Under the pieces are notes generated by a model. It was not told where the DNA came from. It searched no databases and worked only from the letters and a program-made list of their open reading frames with translations. Below are positions 33,070-42,593 of a stretch of 64,000 nucleotides of DNA, in pieces. Where the stretch lies: contig JAZUNZ010000047.1 in NCBI GenBank assembly GCA_045604405.1, positions 14,714-78,713 on the forward strand, read 5' to 3'. A program made the position numbers and the translations under genes. Positions within the stretch are counted from its first letter, which is position 1. Each line of letters begins with the position of its first letter. This stretch comes from UMGS1649 sp045604405. GTDB lineage: Bacteria > Bacillota > Clostridia > TANB77 > CAG-465.

Positions 33070-35307
33070 ATGATTGCAAAAGTATTAATAGATAATGCTA
33101 CTAAAAAGCTAAACAAGGTTTATGATTATCTAGTAAATGACAAAGATGAAGAAAATGTGCAAATTGGAAAAAGAGTCCTAGTAAATTTTGGAAATGGAAA
33201 AGGTAGAAGCGTTGAAGGAATAATTGTAAAGTTAGTAGACGATTATAACAAAGATATAGAAAAGTTAAAAAGTATAACTCAAATATTGGACAGTGAGAGC
33301 TATTTAGATGAAAATAAGCTTAAGCTTGCTAAATGGATATCAAAAATGTACTTTTGTAATGTATATACAGCGTTAAAACTTATGCTGCCTCAGTCATCGG
33401 ACAAATTAAAAGAAAAGAAAATAAATGGAAAACAGATGACAGTAGTAAAGCTTGCGGTAGAAAGCAAAATTATAGAACAAGATATTGAGAATAAAAAAAT
33501 TACTAGCGCAAAACACATAAAATTACTACGAGAGTTAATTAATATAGGTAAAATTCCACTTGAAGATATAATAAATTCACTTGGAATCTCTCGAGCTATA
33601 GTAAAAACGGTTGAAGAAAAAGGCTATATAACTTGTTTTAAGGAGGATGTAGATGTGATAGATTTTTCATCTATTCCTAAAACTAAAAAGCTTATACCAA
33701 CTGCGGAACAGAAAAAAGTAATAGATAGTCTAATAGATAAAATAAATATAGGAAAATTTAATGTATCCCTCCTTTTAGGTGTTACAGGAAGCGGGAAAAC
33801 TGAGGTATATCTTCAGGCTATAGAAGAATGTTTAAGGCTTAATAAAACGGCTATAGTACTTGTACCAGAAATATCTTTAACTACCCAAACTAAACGTAGA
33901 TTTATATCTCGCTTTGGGGATGTAGTATCTGTGCTACATAGTAAGATGACGCTTACAGAAAAACAAACAGAATTTAAGAGAATAGTAAAAGGACAAGCCA
34001 GAATTGTAATAGGACCCCGTTCTGCGTTATTTGTACCACTTAAAAATATAGGCTTAATTGTTATGGATGAAGAACATGATCCAAGCTATGTGTCGCAATC
34101 TACACCAAGATATAATACAAAAGAGGTGGCAACTCGTATTGCATATATGGAAAATGCCGTGTTATTATTAGGTTCGGCTACGCCTGAGATATCCACTATG
34201 TATAAGTCCAAAACAGGTAAGATAGATTATTACGAAATGCTACAAAGACCTGAAAATATAACTATGCCTAAGATGGAAATTGTAGATATGAAATTGGAAG
34301 CAGTAAACAACAAATCTAGGGTTTTATCTAATAGGCTTAAAGAGGAAATTGAGAAAAATATTTCAAATAATGAGCAAACGTTTATATATTTAAATAGAAG
34401 AGGATTTTCTTCATACATAACGTGTAAAGATTGCGGAAAGGCTATAAGGTGCCCAAATTGTGATGTGAACTTAACTTATCATAGACAAAATGGTCTTTTG
34501 CTATGCCATTATTGCTCATACTGTGAGACTTTAAAGGATACGTGCATGTATTGTGGCAGTCAAAATATTGAACTTAGCGGCATAGGAACCGAAAAAGTTG
34601 AAAAAGAGTTGTTAGAAACTTTTCCTGGAATAAAGACAGCTAGGATGGATATGGATACTACTGTAAAAAGAGGTTCACATGAAGACATATTAGACAAATT
34701 TAAACAGGATAATATAGACGTATTAGTTGGAACCCAAATGATAAGTAAAGGGCATGATATAGAAAATGTAACACTTGTTGGGATAATTAATGCAGATTAT
34801 AACTTGGGTAATGATTATAATGCATCAGAAAGAACGTTTTCAAATTTGTTACAAGTTGCTGGACGTGCTGGCAGAGGCTCTAAACCAGGTAGGGTAATAA
34901 TGCAAGCTTATGACACTGAAAATTATGTGTTAGAAGCTGTGTATAATAATTCATATAAATATTTTTATGAAAAGGAAATTAATTTTAGAAAAATGGCAAA
35001 TTACCCTCCTTATATAGACATAATAGATATAGAGCTTAACGGCAGGTATAAAGAGTCAGTTATAAATGATAGCAAAAAATTGCATAGTATATTTGAAAAA
35101 AATAATGATGGAAGTATACAAATATATTCTCCAAAGGTGCCATATATAAGCAGAATAAATGGCAAGTATAGGGTTCAAATAATCCTTAAAGCCAATATAG
35201 ATACAAAAGTTTTAGATAATATATATGAAAATCTTGAAAAATATGATAAAATAAAGAATAGGAATGTAAATATTTCAGTAATTAAGAATCCAGTAAAAAT
35301 GGGTTAG
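33070..35307 (+). CDS. priA: Primosomal protein N' (replication restart helicase)
   Basis: Reloads the replisome at stalled forks (3'-5' helicase). 745 residues. N-terminal 3'BD and winged-helix domains (1-215), Walker A 'LLGVTGSGKTEVYLQ', DEAH-type 'IVMDEEHDPSY', a zinc module with four Cys pairs ('CKDCGKAIRCPNC', 'CHYCSYC', 'CMYCGS') and helicase motifs 'GTQMISKGHDI' and 'QVAGRAGRG'. AGGAGGTG lies 7 bases before the ATG. It is 11 bp from def, the usual priA-def-fmt order. Confidence 0.97.
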   Translation: MIAKVLIDNATKKLNKVYDYLVNDKDEENVQIGKRVLVNFGNGKGRSVEGIIVKLVDDYNKDIEKLKSITQILDSESYLDENKLKLAKWISKMYFCNVYTALKLMLPQSSDKLKEKKINGKQMTVVKLAVESKIIEQDIENKKITSAKHIKLLRELINIGKIPLEDIINSLGISRAIVKTVEEKGYITCFKEDVDVIDFSSIPKTKKLIPTAEQKKVIDSLIDKINIGKFNVSLLLGVTGSGKTEVYLQAIEECLRLNKTAIVLVPEISLTTQTKRRFISRFGDVVSVLHSKMTLTEKQTEFKRIVKGQARIVIGPRSALFVPLKNIGLIVMDEEHDPSYVSQSTPRYNTKEVATRIAYMENAVLLLGSATPEISTMYKSKTGKIDYYEMLQRPENITMPKMEIVDMKLEAVNNKSRVLSNRLKEEIEKNISNNEQTFIYLNRRGFSSYITCKDCGKAIRCPNCDVNLTYHRQNGLLLCHYCSYCETLKDTCMYCGSQNIELSGIGTEKVEKELLETFPGIKTARMDMDTTVKRGSHEDILDKFKQDNIDVLVGTQMISKGHDIENVTLVGIINADYNLGNDYNASERTFSNLLQVAGRAGRGSKPGRVIMQAYDTENYVLEAVYNNSYKYFYEKEINFRKMANYPPYIDIIDIELNGRYKESVINDSKKLHSIFEKNNDGSIQIYSPKVPYISRINGKYRVQIILKANIDTKVLDNIYENLEKYDKIKNRNVNISVIKNPVKMG

Positions 35308-35317
35308 AGGAGTAAAT

Positions 35318-35857
35318 ATGGCAATAAGAAATGTAAGATATGATAAAGATGAAGTTTTAAGAAAACGTTCAAGAGAAGTTGAAACTATAGATAATAAAAT
35401 TCGTGAGCTTGCAATAGACATGCTAGATACAATGTACAAATTTGATGGAGTAGGACTAGCTGCACCTCAAGTTGGTATTCTTAAAAGAATAATAACAATA
35501 GATATTGGTGAGGGACCAAAAGTATTAATAAATCCTGTTATAAAAAAGGCAAGTGGTAAACAAACTGGAGAGGAAGGTTGCTTGAGTTTTCCAAATGTAT
35601 TTGGAAATGTAGATAGACCGGAAACTCTTATTGTAGAAGCTTTTGATCTTGATGGAAAGAGGATAAGAATAAAAGCTAAGGATTTGGAAGCGGTTGTATT
35701 AAGTCATGAAATAGATCACCTAGACGGTATACTTTTTATAGATAAAGCATATGATATGTATACTTTAACAGAGGAAGAAATTATGGCTAGCAAACAAGAA
35801 ATAGAAAAACAAGAACAACAAGCTAAAAATAAAAAGAATAAAAAAAGTAAGAGGTAA
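35318..35857 (+). CDS. def: Peptide deformylase
   Basis: Removes the N-formyl group from nascent proteins with a metal ion. 179 residues with the three family motifs: 'GVGLAAPQVG', 'EEGCLSFPN' and 'VLSHEIDHLDG' (Cys and two His bind the metal). The C-terminal 25 residues form a Lys/Gln/Asn-rich tail beyond the fold. GGAG is 7 bases before the ATG. The fmt start follows 2 bp after its stop. Confidence 0.96.
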   Translation: MAIRNVRYDKDEVLRKRSREVETIDNKIRELAIDMLDTMYKFDGVGLAAPQVGILKRIITIDIGEGPKVLINPVIKKASGKQTGEEGCLSFPNVFGNVDRPETLIVEAFDLDGKRIRIKAKDLEAVVLSHEIDHLDGILFIDKAYDMYTLTEEEIMASKQEIEKQEQQAKNKKNKKSKR

Positions 35858-35859
35858 AT

Positions 35860-36825
35860 ATGAAAAAACAAGATTTAAGAATTGTTTTTATGGGTACTCC
35901 GGATTTTGCAAAGACACATTTAGAAGCATTGGTTAAAAATGACTTTAATGTTGTAGGAGTATTTTGTAGAGAGGATAAACCGAAAGGTAGGGGTATGAAG
36001 CTTACTCCTCCTCCAGTAAAGGAATATGCTATAGAAAATAACATACCAGTATACCAGCCGGGAAAAGTAAAAAACAATCCGGCGGTAATGGAAAAATTAA
36101 AAGAGTGGAATCCAAACATAATTATAGTTGTAGCATATGGCAGAATATTGCCTATAGAAATTTTGGAATTCCCAGAGTATGGTTGTATCAATGTTCATGG
36201 CTCGATACTTCCAAAATATAGAGGAGCAGCACCAATTCAATGGGCGGTGATAAATGGAGATAGAGAAACTGGTGTTACTACAATGTATATGGATGAAGGC
36301 ATGGATACAGGAGATATGATAACAATATCAAGGGTTGCAATAGAACCTAAAGACACATATGAGACGGTTCATGACAAATTAATGGCAGTTGGTGCAAAAA
36401 CATTAGTTGCAGATTTAGAAAGACTTATTCAAAACGGTGGAAAGTTAGATAGAGCAAAACAGCCAGATGACTTTACGATAGCACCTATGCTTTCTAAAGA
36501 CAACTCAAGAATAGACTTTAATGATACTGCAGATTCAATTTGCAACATAATACGTGGCACGAATCCATTTCCTGGAGCATGGTGTAAATTGGACGAAGAA
36601 AGAACATATAAAGTATATGAAGCAGAACGAGTAGACTATGAGTCAAAATATGAAGCTGAGCTTGGTGAAATAGTAGAGCTTAATGATAAAAAGAATTTGT
36701 TTGTAGTTAGATGCAAAGATGGATATGTAAATTTCTTAAAAATTAAAGCACCAGGAACAAGACTTATGACAGCAGCAGAATATATCCGTGGTGGCAAGGT
36801 TAAAGAAAAGGAAAGATTTAATTAA
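35860..36825 (+). CDS. fmt: Methionyl-tRNA formyltransferase
   Basis: Formylates initiator Met-tRNA using 10-formyl-THF. 321 residues. N-terminal Rossmann 'RIVFMGTPDFAKTHLEAL', catalytic region 'INVHGSILPKYRGAAPIQWA' and 'TTMYMDEGMDTGDM', and the C-terminal OB-like domain from about 205 ('RGTNPFPGAWC'). Coupled to def by a 2-bp gap. It closes the operon, with a strong terminator. Confidence 0.97.
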   Translation: MKKQDLRIVFMGTPDFAKTHLEALVKNDFNVVGVFCREDKPKGRGMKLTPPPVKEYAIENNIPVYQPGKVKNNPAVMEKLKEWNPNIIIVVAYGRILPIEILEFPEYGCINVHGSILPKYRGAAPIQWAVINGDRETGVTTMYMDEGMDTGDMITISRVAIEPKDTYETVHDKLMAVGAKTLVADLERLIQNGGKLDRAKQPDDFTIAPMLSKDNSRIDFNDTADSICNIIRGTNPFPGAWCKLDEERTYKVYEAERVDYESKYEAELGEIVELNDKKNLFVVRCKDGYVNFLKIKAPGTRLMTAAEYIRGGKVKEKERFN

Positions 36826-36826
36826 T

Positions 36827-36866
36827 AAAAAACTACTTAGTGTTATTTAACATTAAGTAGTTTTTG
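36827..36866. terminator. Terminator after fmt (bidirectional)
   Basis: AAAAACTACTTA/TAAGTAGTTTTT arms plus inner TGTT/AACA, a strong hairpin, T-rich on both sides, between convergent genes. Confidence 0.85.
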
Positions 36867-36885
36867 CTTTAGTTATATGAAACAA

Positions 36886-37377
36886 TTAAAAATTGTTCAT
36901 AAGGTCATAAAGCTTATTGATTTTGTGTTCTTGTTCTAATTTGTTTCGCATATCATACATGGTGGCGAAGTCATAAGTTGGATTAGCATAGGATTTTACT
37001 TGCTCTATGGAAAGTCCGTATAGAAAACCGAATATTATTTCTTGCATTTGAGACTTGCTAAACTCTGCAGATAAGAATACACAAACTTGTTCCTTGGACA
37101 GTCCTTTTTTGTAAGCTTCTCGGATACATTTCATTTGACTTTGCGAAAATGCAGATTTAGCATAGTCTTCTATCTGAGACGTGGTCAAGCTGTGTTCGAG
37201 ACCTAAACGAACTTCGCAGAGTTTACTAGATGAAAGCTCTTTGAGTTGTTCTTGATGGCTGCGTACAAAGTCTCTAGCATGTTCAGATTCTTGCAACAAC
37301 TTGTACCAGCGATCATAATCGTCTAATACTATGAGGCGAATTAAATCGCAAGATACCATCGTAGGGGAAGTATTCAT
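36886..37377 (-). CDS. Helical-repeat protein of mobile or accessory type
   Basis: 163 residues made of three to four repeats of about 35 residues. Each has the pattern 'S-x-x-Q-[IMV]-x-x-[IY]-[RAF]-x(2)-[FY]-x-x-G-L-[ST]-x-x-Q-[VI]', for example 'FSQSQMKCIREAYKKGLSKE' and 'SKSQMQEIIFGFLYGLSIEQ'. Such repeats occur in hypothetical proteins of Clostridia plasmids and phages; the function is unknown. Codon use is distinctly less AT-rich than neighbours. The leader AAGGAGTAAAAATATG is almost identical to that of 1221-1802. Confidence 0.7.
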   Translation of the reverse strand: MNTSPTMVSCDLIRLIVLDDYDRWYKLLQESEHARDFVRSHQEQLKELSSSKLCEVRLGLEHSLTTSQIEDYAKSAFSQSQMKCIREAYKKGLSKEQVCVFLSAEFSKSQMQEIIFGFLYGLSIEQVKSYANPTYDFATMYDMRNKLEQEHKINKLYDLMNNF

Positions 37378-37592
37378 ATTTTTACTCCTTAAAAAATTAT
37401 TTTATCAGTTAGTTATCTTGTCCATGGTATTTTATCACAAATTATGTAAAATGTAAAGTGGATAGAGAACTGAAAAACAAGTACATGGAGCTTAGAGTTA
37501 AACTAAAGTTACTTTACTAAAGTTTTTGCAATCTTCTTGATTATTCCACATTTACATTATATAATATATACATAATTTGAAAGGAATAAGAA

Positions 37593-38627
37593 ATGCTAAA
37601 TATAAATGAACTAACATTAGAAGAATTAGTAGATTATATAGAGTCTATTGGTGAAAAGAAATTTCACGCAAAACAGATATTTAAGTGGATTCATAGAGAG
37701 CACGTAGCTTCTTTTGACGATATGACAGACATATCTAAATCTCTTAGAGAAAAATTAAAAGAAAGTGCATATATACTGGATTTAGAAGTATTGCAAGTAC
37801 AAGTATCTCAAAAAGATGATACACATAAGTTTTTAATTAAGCTTTCAGACAATGATGCAATAGAAGCAGTATTTATGAGATATAATCATGGAAACACATT
37901 ATGTGTTTCTACTCAAGTTGGATGTAAAATGGGGTGCAAATTTTGTGCATCTACAAAAAATGGTTGGACAAGAAATCTTCTAGCATCAGAGATAGAAGGA
38001 CAAATTATTACAGTAGAAAAATACATGAATGAAAAAATATCTAATGTAGTATATATGGGTATAGGAGAACCATTAGATAATTACGATAATGTAGTAAGGT
38101 CTGTAAAATTAATAAATTGTCCAGAGGGTCTAGGTATTGGTGCAAGACATATCAGTATTTCTACTTCTGGTTTAGTAGATAATATAAAAAGACTTGCTGA
38201 CGAAAAGTTACAAGCTACTTTATCCATATCACTTCATGCTGTAACGGACGAAAAAAGACGTGAAATTATGCCGGTAGCAAATAAATATAGCATAAAAGAG
38301 TTGCTAGATGCTTGTAGATATTATATAATACAAACTGGTAGAAGGATTAGTTTTGAATTTGCGTTAATAGCAGGTGTTAATGATGATGAGAACACGGCTA
38401 GAGATTTAGCAAAACTACTTCGTGGAATGATAGCTCATGTAAATCTAATACCAGTAAACGAAATAGTAAATGGCAAGTACAAAAAAAGTAAACCTCAAGA
38501 TGTAGATAAATTCATGAATATTTTAAATAGTTCAGGGGTCGTTGCAACAGTAAGACGTGAACTTGGTTCAGACATTGATGCGGCTTGTGGACAATTAAGA
38601 CAAAAACATTTGGAAAATGGTAACTAA
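37593..38627 (+). CDS. rlmN: 23S rRNA (adenine2503-C2)/tRNA (adenine37-C2) methyltransferase
   Basis: Radical SAM methyltransferase. 344 residues; the cluster motif C-x3-C-x2-C is 'GCKMGCKFCASTKNGW', the catalytic C-terminal Cys is in 'DAACGQLRQ', and 'MGIGEPLDNYDNV' and 'SISLHAVTDEKR' are family motifs. It methylates A2503 through a Cys-bound intermediate. It opens a unit with the stp and prkC genes (gap 6 bp), the order seen across Firmicutes. Confidence 0.97.
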   Translation: MLNINELTLEELVDYIESIGEKKFHAKQIFKWIHREHVASFDDMTDISKSLREKLKESAYILDLEVLQVQVSQKDDTHKFLIKLSDNDAIEAVFMRYNHGNTLCVSTQVGCKMGCKFCASTKNGWTRNLLASEIEGQIITVEKYMNEKISNVVYMGIGEPLDNYDNVVRSVKLINCPEGLGIGARHISISTSGLVDNIKRLADEKLQATLSISLHAVTDEKRREIMPVANKYSIKELLDACRYYIIQTGRRISFEFALIAGVNDDENTARDLAKLLRGMIAHVNLIPVNEIVNGKYKKSKPQDVDKFMNILNSSGVVATVRRELGSDIDAACGQLRQKHLENGN

Positions 38628-38633
38628 AAAGAG

Positions 38634-39359
38634 GTGTTTAATATTTTTTATTCTGAGACTAACGTAGGTAAAAAAAGAGAGAATAACGAGGACTATATGT
38701 TAACATATAGCCCGCGTCTTGGTGTGGAAATTTATATGGTATTAGACGGTATAGGCGGAGCAAATAGTGGCGAGGTAGCTTCCAGAACTGCAGCAGAAAA
38801 AGTTGTAGAGTATTATAAAGATCATATAAACGATGCCCAAAACATACAAGAAGTTCTTAAAATGGCAGTAAAATACGCAAACAGATGTGTATATGAAATG
38901 AATAAACAAAATAAAACATATAAAGATATGGGAACAACAATATCACTTCTTTATGTAGATGGAAATGATGGCTATCACATAAGTATTGGTGATACTAGGA
39001 TATATGAAGTACTAGAAGACAAGATAGAGCAAATTACAGAAGACGATACATATGTAAATGCTCTAGTCAAAGACAATATAATATCTAAAGAAGAGGCAAA
39101 AACTCATCCTGAAAGACATGTGCTATTAAGGGCTTTAGGTGTTACGAAGTCTATTAACTTCGAAGCAAATAAATTAGAAAATATGTATGGAAGAAAGTTC
39201 TTGTTATGTACAGATGGACTTACAGGAGCAAATACAGATGAAGAAATTTTTATGACTATAAACGGTAGTGCTAAGGAAAAGATTTGTACAAATCTTATAA
39301 ATCTTGCAAATGACAAAGGCGGATATGATAACACTACTGTAATGTATATAGAAGTATAA
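38634..39359 (+). CDS. stp: PP2C-type Ser/Thr protein phosphatase
   Basis: Dephosphorylates targets of the PrkC kinase encoded next to it. About 241 residues. Metal-binding Asp residues: 'ENNEDYML' (motif 1), 'MVLDGIGGANSGEVAS' (motif 2), 'MGTTISLLYVD', 'HISIGDTRIY' and 'LLCTDGLTG', all PP2C landmarks. The open frame starts at the GTG of 38634, but this GTG is itself part of AGAGGTG, the only ribosome site. An ATT at 38643 lies 6 bases past it and would give a start in line with the family ('FYSETNVGKKRE'). Confidence 0.92.
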   Translation: MFNIFYSETNVGKKRENNEDYMLTYSPRLGVEIYMVLDGIGGANSGEVASRTAAEKVVEYYKDHINDAQNIQEVLKMAVKYANRCVYEMNKQNKTYKDMGTTISLLYVDGNDGYHISIGDTRIYEVLEDKIEQITEDDTYVNALVKDNIISKEEAKTHPERHVLLRALGVTKSINFEANKLENMYGRKFLLCTDGLTGANTDEEIFMTINGSAKEKICTNLINLANDKGGYDNTTVMYIEV

Positions 39360-39372
39360 AGGGGGATATAAA

Positions 39373-41373
39373 TTGAATCTAGTAGGCAAAACTTTAGGAA
39401 ACAGATACGAAATGCTAGAAGAAGTTGGCATGGGGGGTATGGCCACAGTATATAAAGCTAGATGTAATCTACTTAATAGATTTGTGGCAGTAAAGGTGCT
39501 AAAAGATGAATTTTCAAAAGATGCTGAATTTGTGAAAAGATTCAGAGCGGAAGCACAATCAGCAGCATCTTTAACACATCCAAATATAGTATCAGTGTAT
39601 GATGTTGGGGAAGAAAATGGCATAAACTATATTGTAATGGAATATTTAGAGGGAGACACCCTAAAAGATTTCATAGATAAAAACGGTAAATTATCTAACG
39701 AGATTACATTAAAATTTGCAAGCCAAATTGCTTCTGCACTTGAGGCAGCACATAGTGCTAAGATAATACATAGAGATATAAAACCGCAAAATATAGTGCT
39801 AGCAAACAATAATACAATAGCAAAAGTTACAGATTTTGGAATTGCTAAAATGAGCTCTAAAGACACAATAACAAGTTCGGCATCAACAATTGGATCGGTA
39901 CATTATTTTTCGCCAGAACATGCTAAAGGCTGTTATACAGACGAGAAATCAGATATATATTCTTTAGGAGTTGTAATGTATGAAATGGCTACAGGAGTAT
40001 TACCTTTTAATGCGGATAGCCCAGTTACTGTTGCTTTAAAGCAAATACAAGAAACACCTTTATCTCCAAAAGAAATAGTACCATCTATATCTCAAATGTT
40101 AAATGATATTATATTAAAAGCTATGGAAAAAAATACTGCAGATAGATACCAAACAGCAGCAGAAATTTTAGACGATATATTTGCGGCAATAAATAGTAGA
40201 GAAGATGGACATTTAAGTAGAAGTAAAGATACTAACATGAGCAGTACTCAAATAGTTCCGATAATAGGACTTAAGGATGATGAGAGACCATCTATAGCAG
40301 ATGAAATTCCATCAGAAGTTATAAGCTCTAGAAAAACGTCTAGAAGCGGAATGAAGCTCTCTGAAATAGAAGAACAAAAAGATGAGAAAGCAAAGAAAGA
40401 AAAGAAATCTAAAGTAAAGACAACAATAGTTATAATAATAATTGCCTTAGTTGTAGTTGGTTTTGGTATATTAGTAGGAAACTTAATTTCTACAATAAAT
40501 GAAAACAGAATACAAAACGAAATAAAGGTGGAAAAAGCTCCTAAACTTGTAGGTGAAAAATACGAGGATATGAAAACTAAATATGAAGCGCAAGGTCTTA
40601 TAATATCTGTAAGTAGATATGAAGAAAACGATGAAGTCGCAGAAGGCTATATAATTGAGCAGTCTGTAAAAGAAGGAGAGCCTTTAAGAGCCAATTCTAT
40701 GGAAGTAGTTGTTAGTAAGGGCGTTAAAAAGATCGAAATGATAGAAGTAGTTGGTAAGGACTACACTGTAGCAAAATACGAATTAGAATCTATAGGACTT
40801 GTGCCAGAATTTGAATTTGTAAAAAACGAAAAAATAGATAAAAATTTAATAATATCACAGAATATTAAAAAGGGAGAGCAAATACCAATAGGAACTAAAG
40901 TAAAGATTGAAGTAAGCGAAGGCGATGGAAAGATTTTAGTTATAGTTCCAAGTGTTATTGGAAACACTGAAACGAAAGCAAAAACTGCTTTGGAAGATAA
41001 AAAACTAAAAGTTACAATATCATACGCAAATGATATAAGTAAAGCTGATGGTGTAGTTTTAAGCCAAAGCGTAAAAGAAAATGCGGAGATAGCAGAAGGA
41101 AGCACAGTAGAGCTTACTATAAACAGACTTGAAAAAACAAAAACAATAACTATTTCATTAAGTACTCTTGCCGAAGGAATAACTGATGAAAGTATTAATG
41201 TTAAGGTTACTGCACAAGTCGAAGGAGTAACTCAAACAATTCGCGAAAGAACGTATACGAGAACGGGAGAGACATTTGAAGATTTTACGGTTGATGTAAA
41301 CGGATTTACATCTGCAAAAATTACAGTATACATTAATGATGAGATAAAAGAAACAAAAACGATTTCATTTTAA
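39373..41373 (+). CDS. prkC: Serine/threonine protein kinase with PASTA domains
   Basis: Membrane receptor kinase sensing peptidoglycan fragments; in spore-formers it can trigger germination. 666 residues. Kinase domain about 10-275: glycine loop 'EVGMGGMATVY', catalytic 'IIHRDIKPQNI' and 'VTDFGIAKM'. A Lys-rich juxtamembrane part precedes the single transmembrane helix (about 350-372). Three PASTA repeats follow (about 385-590), then a beta-rich C-terminal domain (to 666). TTG start with GGGGGA upstream. It follows its phosphatase by 13 bp. Confidence 0.95.
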   Translation: MNLVGKTLGNRYEMLEEVGMGGMATVYKARCNLLNRFVAVKVLKDEFSKDAEFVKRFRAEAQSAASLTHPNIVSVYDVGEENGINYIVMEYLEGDTLKDFIDKNGKLSNEITLKFASQIASALEAAHSAKIIHRDIKPQNIVLANNNTIAKVTDFGIAKMSSKDTITSSASTIGSVHYFSPEHAKGCYTDEKSDIYSLGVVMYEMATGVLPFNADSPVTVALKQIQETPLSPKEIVPSISQMLNDIILKAMEKNTADRYQTAAEILDDIFAAINSREDGHLSRSKDTNMSSTQIVPIIGLKDDERPSIADEIPSEVISSRKTSRSGMKLSEIEEQKDEKAKKEKKSKVKTTIVIIIIALVVVGFGILVGNLISTINENRIQNEIKVEKAPKLVGEKYEDMKTKYEAQGLIISVSRYEENDEVAEGYIIEQSVKEGEPLRANSMEVVVSKGVKKIEMIEVVGKDYTVAKYELESIGLVPEFEFVKNEKIDKNLIISQNIKKGEQIPIGTKVKIEVSEGDGKILVIVPSVIGNTETKAKTALEDKKLKVTISYANDISKADGVVLSQSVKENAEIAEGSTVELTINRLEKTKTITISLSTLAEGITDESINVKVTAQVEGVTQTIRERTYTRTGETFEDFTVDVNGFTSAKITVYINDEIKETKTISF

Positions 41374-41395
41374 ATGAAAATAAGGAGGAATTAAG

Positions 41396-42472
41396 ATGCT
41401 AAAGAAAATCGCAATAATGACAGCTGGAGGAGATTGTCCAGGGCTTAATGCAGCAATAAAATCAGTAGTAATGAGCGCCCATCAACTTGGGGTTGAGGTC
41501 GTTGGTATAATTGATGGATACAGAGGCTTTGTAGAGGGATATTATAAAGAGCTTACACCAGAAAACGTAGAAAATATTGAACATATGGGAGGAACTGTTT
41601 TAGGTTCATCTAACAAGGAGTGTCCGTTCTATTATTTGGTAGATAGGGATACTATGAAATATGAAGATAAAACAGAGGATTCTATAGCTGCTCTAAGAAA
41701 ACTAGGAGTAGAAGGACTTATAGTAATAGGTGGAGATGGAACTCTAGATTCTGCAAGAGTAATAAATGAAAGAGGAATGCCTACAATAGGAATACCAAAA
41801 ACAATAGATAATGATATGGCAGCAAGTAATCCTACAATTGGTTTTGATACAGCTGTTAGCAATGTTGTTGAAGGAACAACTAGAATAAGAAGTACAGCAG
41901 ACTCACATAGAAGAGTAATTGTTGTAGAAGTAATGGGAAGAACATCAGGATATTTAACACTTTATGGTGGATTTGCAGCAGGTGCAGATATTATACTTTT
42001 GCCAGAGCTAGATTATGATTTAGAAAAAGTATGTGACAAAGTAAAGGAAATAACGTCAAGAAAAAGATCAGCAATTATTACAGTTGCTGAATCTGCAAAA
42101 GAGATGGGAAAAAGTGAAACAGTAGCAAAACTATTAAATGATAGTTTTGAACAAAAAAGATATGGTGGTGTAGCAGAAAAGCTTGCAAACCAAATAGAAG
42201 AAAAAACGGGAATAGAATGTAGACATGTAGTATTAGGACATACCCAACGAGGAGGCCATCCTACGCATGCAGATTTAATAACTGCAGCACAACAAGGAAA
42301 CTATGCATTTAATCTTCTTGTAAACGGGGAATCAGGATATATAGTTGGAATGGATGGAGAGTCTATGAAAAAGATGGAATTTCCTAAAGAAAGAATACCA
42401 AGAGTTCTAGATATTGAAACCAATCCACTAGTAAGAACAGCAAAAGCTATAGGAGTTTTCTTTGGAAGATAA
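41396..42472 (+). CDS. pfkA: 6-phosphofructokinase
   Basis: Phosphorylates fructose 6-phosphate in glycolysis. 358 residues. N-terminal 'TAGGDCPGLNAAI', nucleotide site 'GGDGTLDSAR', catalytic 'PKTIDNDM', substrate binding 'EVMGRTSGYL' and 'GHTQRGGHP'. The residue pair that separates donors is mixed here: Gly in GGDG (ATP-type) with Lys in PKTIDND (seen in PPi-type), so I would call it ATP-preferring, not certain. AAGGAGGA lies 6 bases before the ATG. It follows prkC by 22 bp. Confidence 0.93.
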   Translation: MLKKIAIMTAGGDCPGLNAAIKSVVMSAHQLGVEVVGIIDGYRGFVEGYYKELTPENVENIEHMGGTVLGSSNKECPFYYLVDRDTMKYEDKTEDSIAALRKLGVEGLIVIGGDGTLDSARVINERGMPTIGIPKTIDNDMAASNPTIGFDTAVSNVVEGTTRIRSTADSHRRVIVVEVMGRTSGYLTLYGGFAAGADIILLPELDYDLEKVCDKVKEITSRKRSAIITVAESAKEMGKSETVAKLLNDSFEQKRYGGVAEKLANQIEEKTGIECRHVVLGHTQRGGHPTHADLITAAQQGNYAFNLLVNGESGYIVGMDGESMKKMEFPKERIPRVLDIETNPLVRTAKAIGVFFGR

Positions 42473-42481
42473 TACTCATTA

Positions 42482-42510
42482 AGGTCGATTTTTGTCGACC
42501 TCTTTTTTAT
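42482..42510 (+). terminator. pfkA terminator
   Basis: AGGTCGA/TCGACCT stem followed by CTTTTTT. Confidence 0.85.
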
Positions 42511-42593
42511 AATAATTAGCTCTTTTCATTGCAAGCTGTATACTTTTGTGATATCATACTAGCTATGTAAAGGCTATATAATAAGGAGATATA

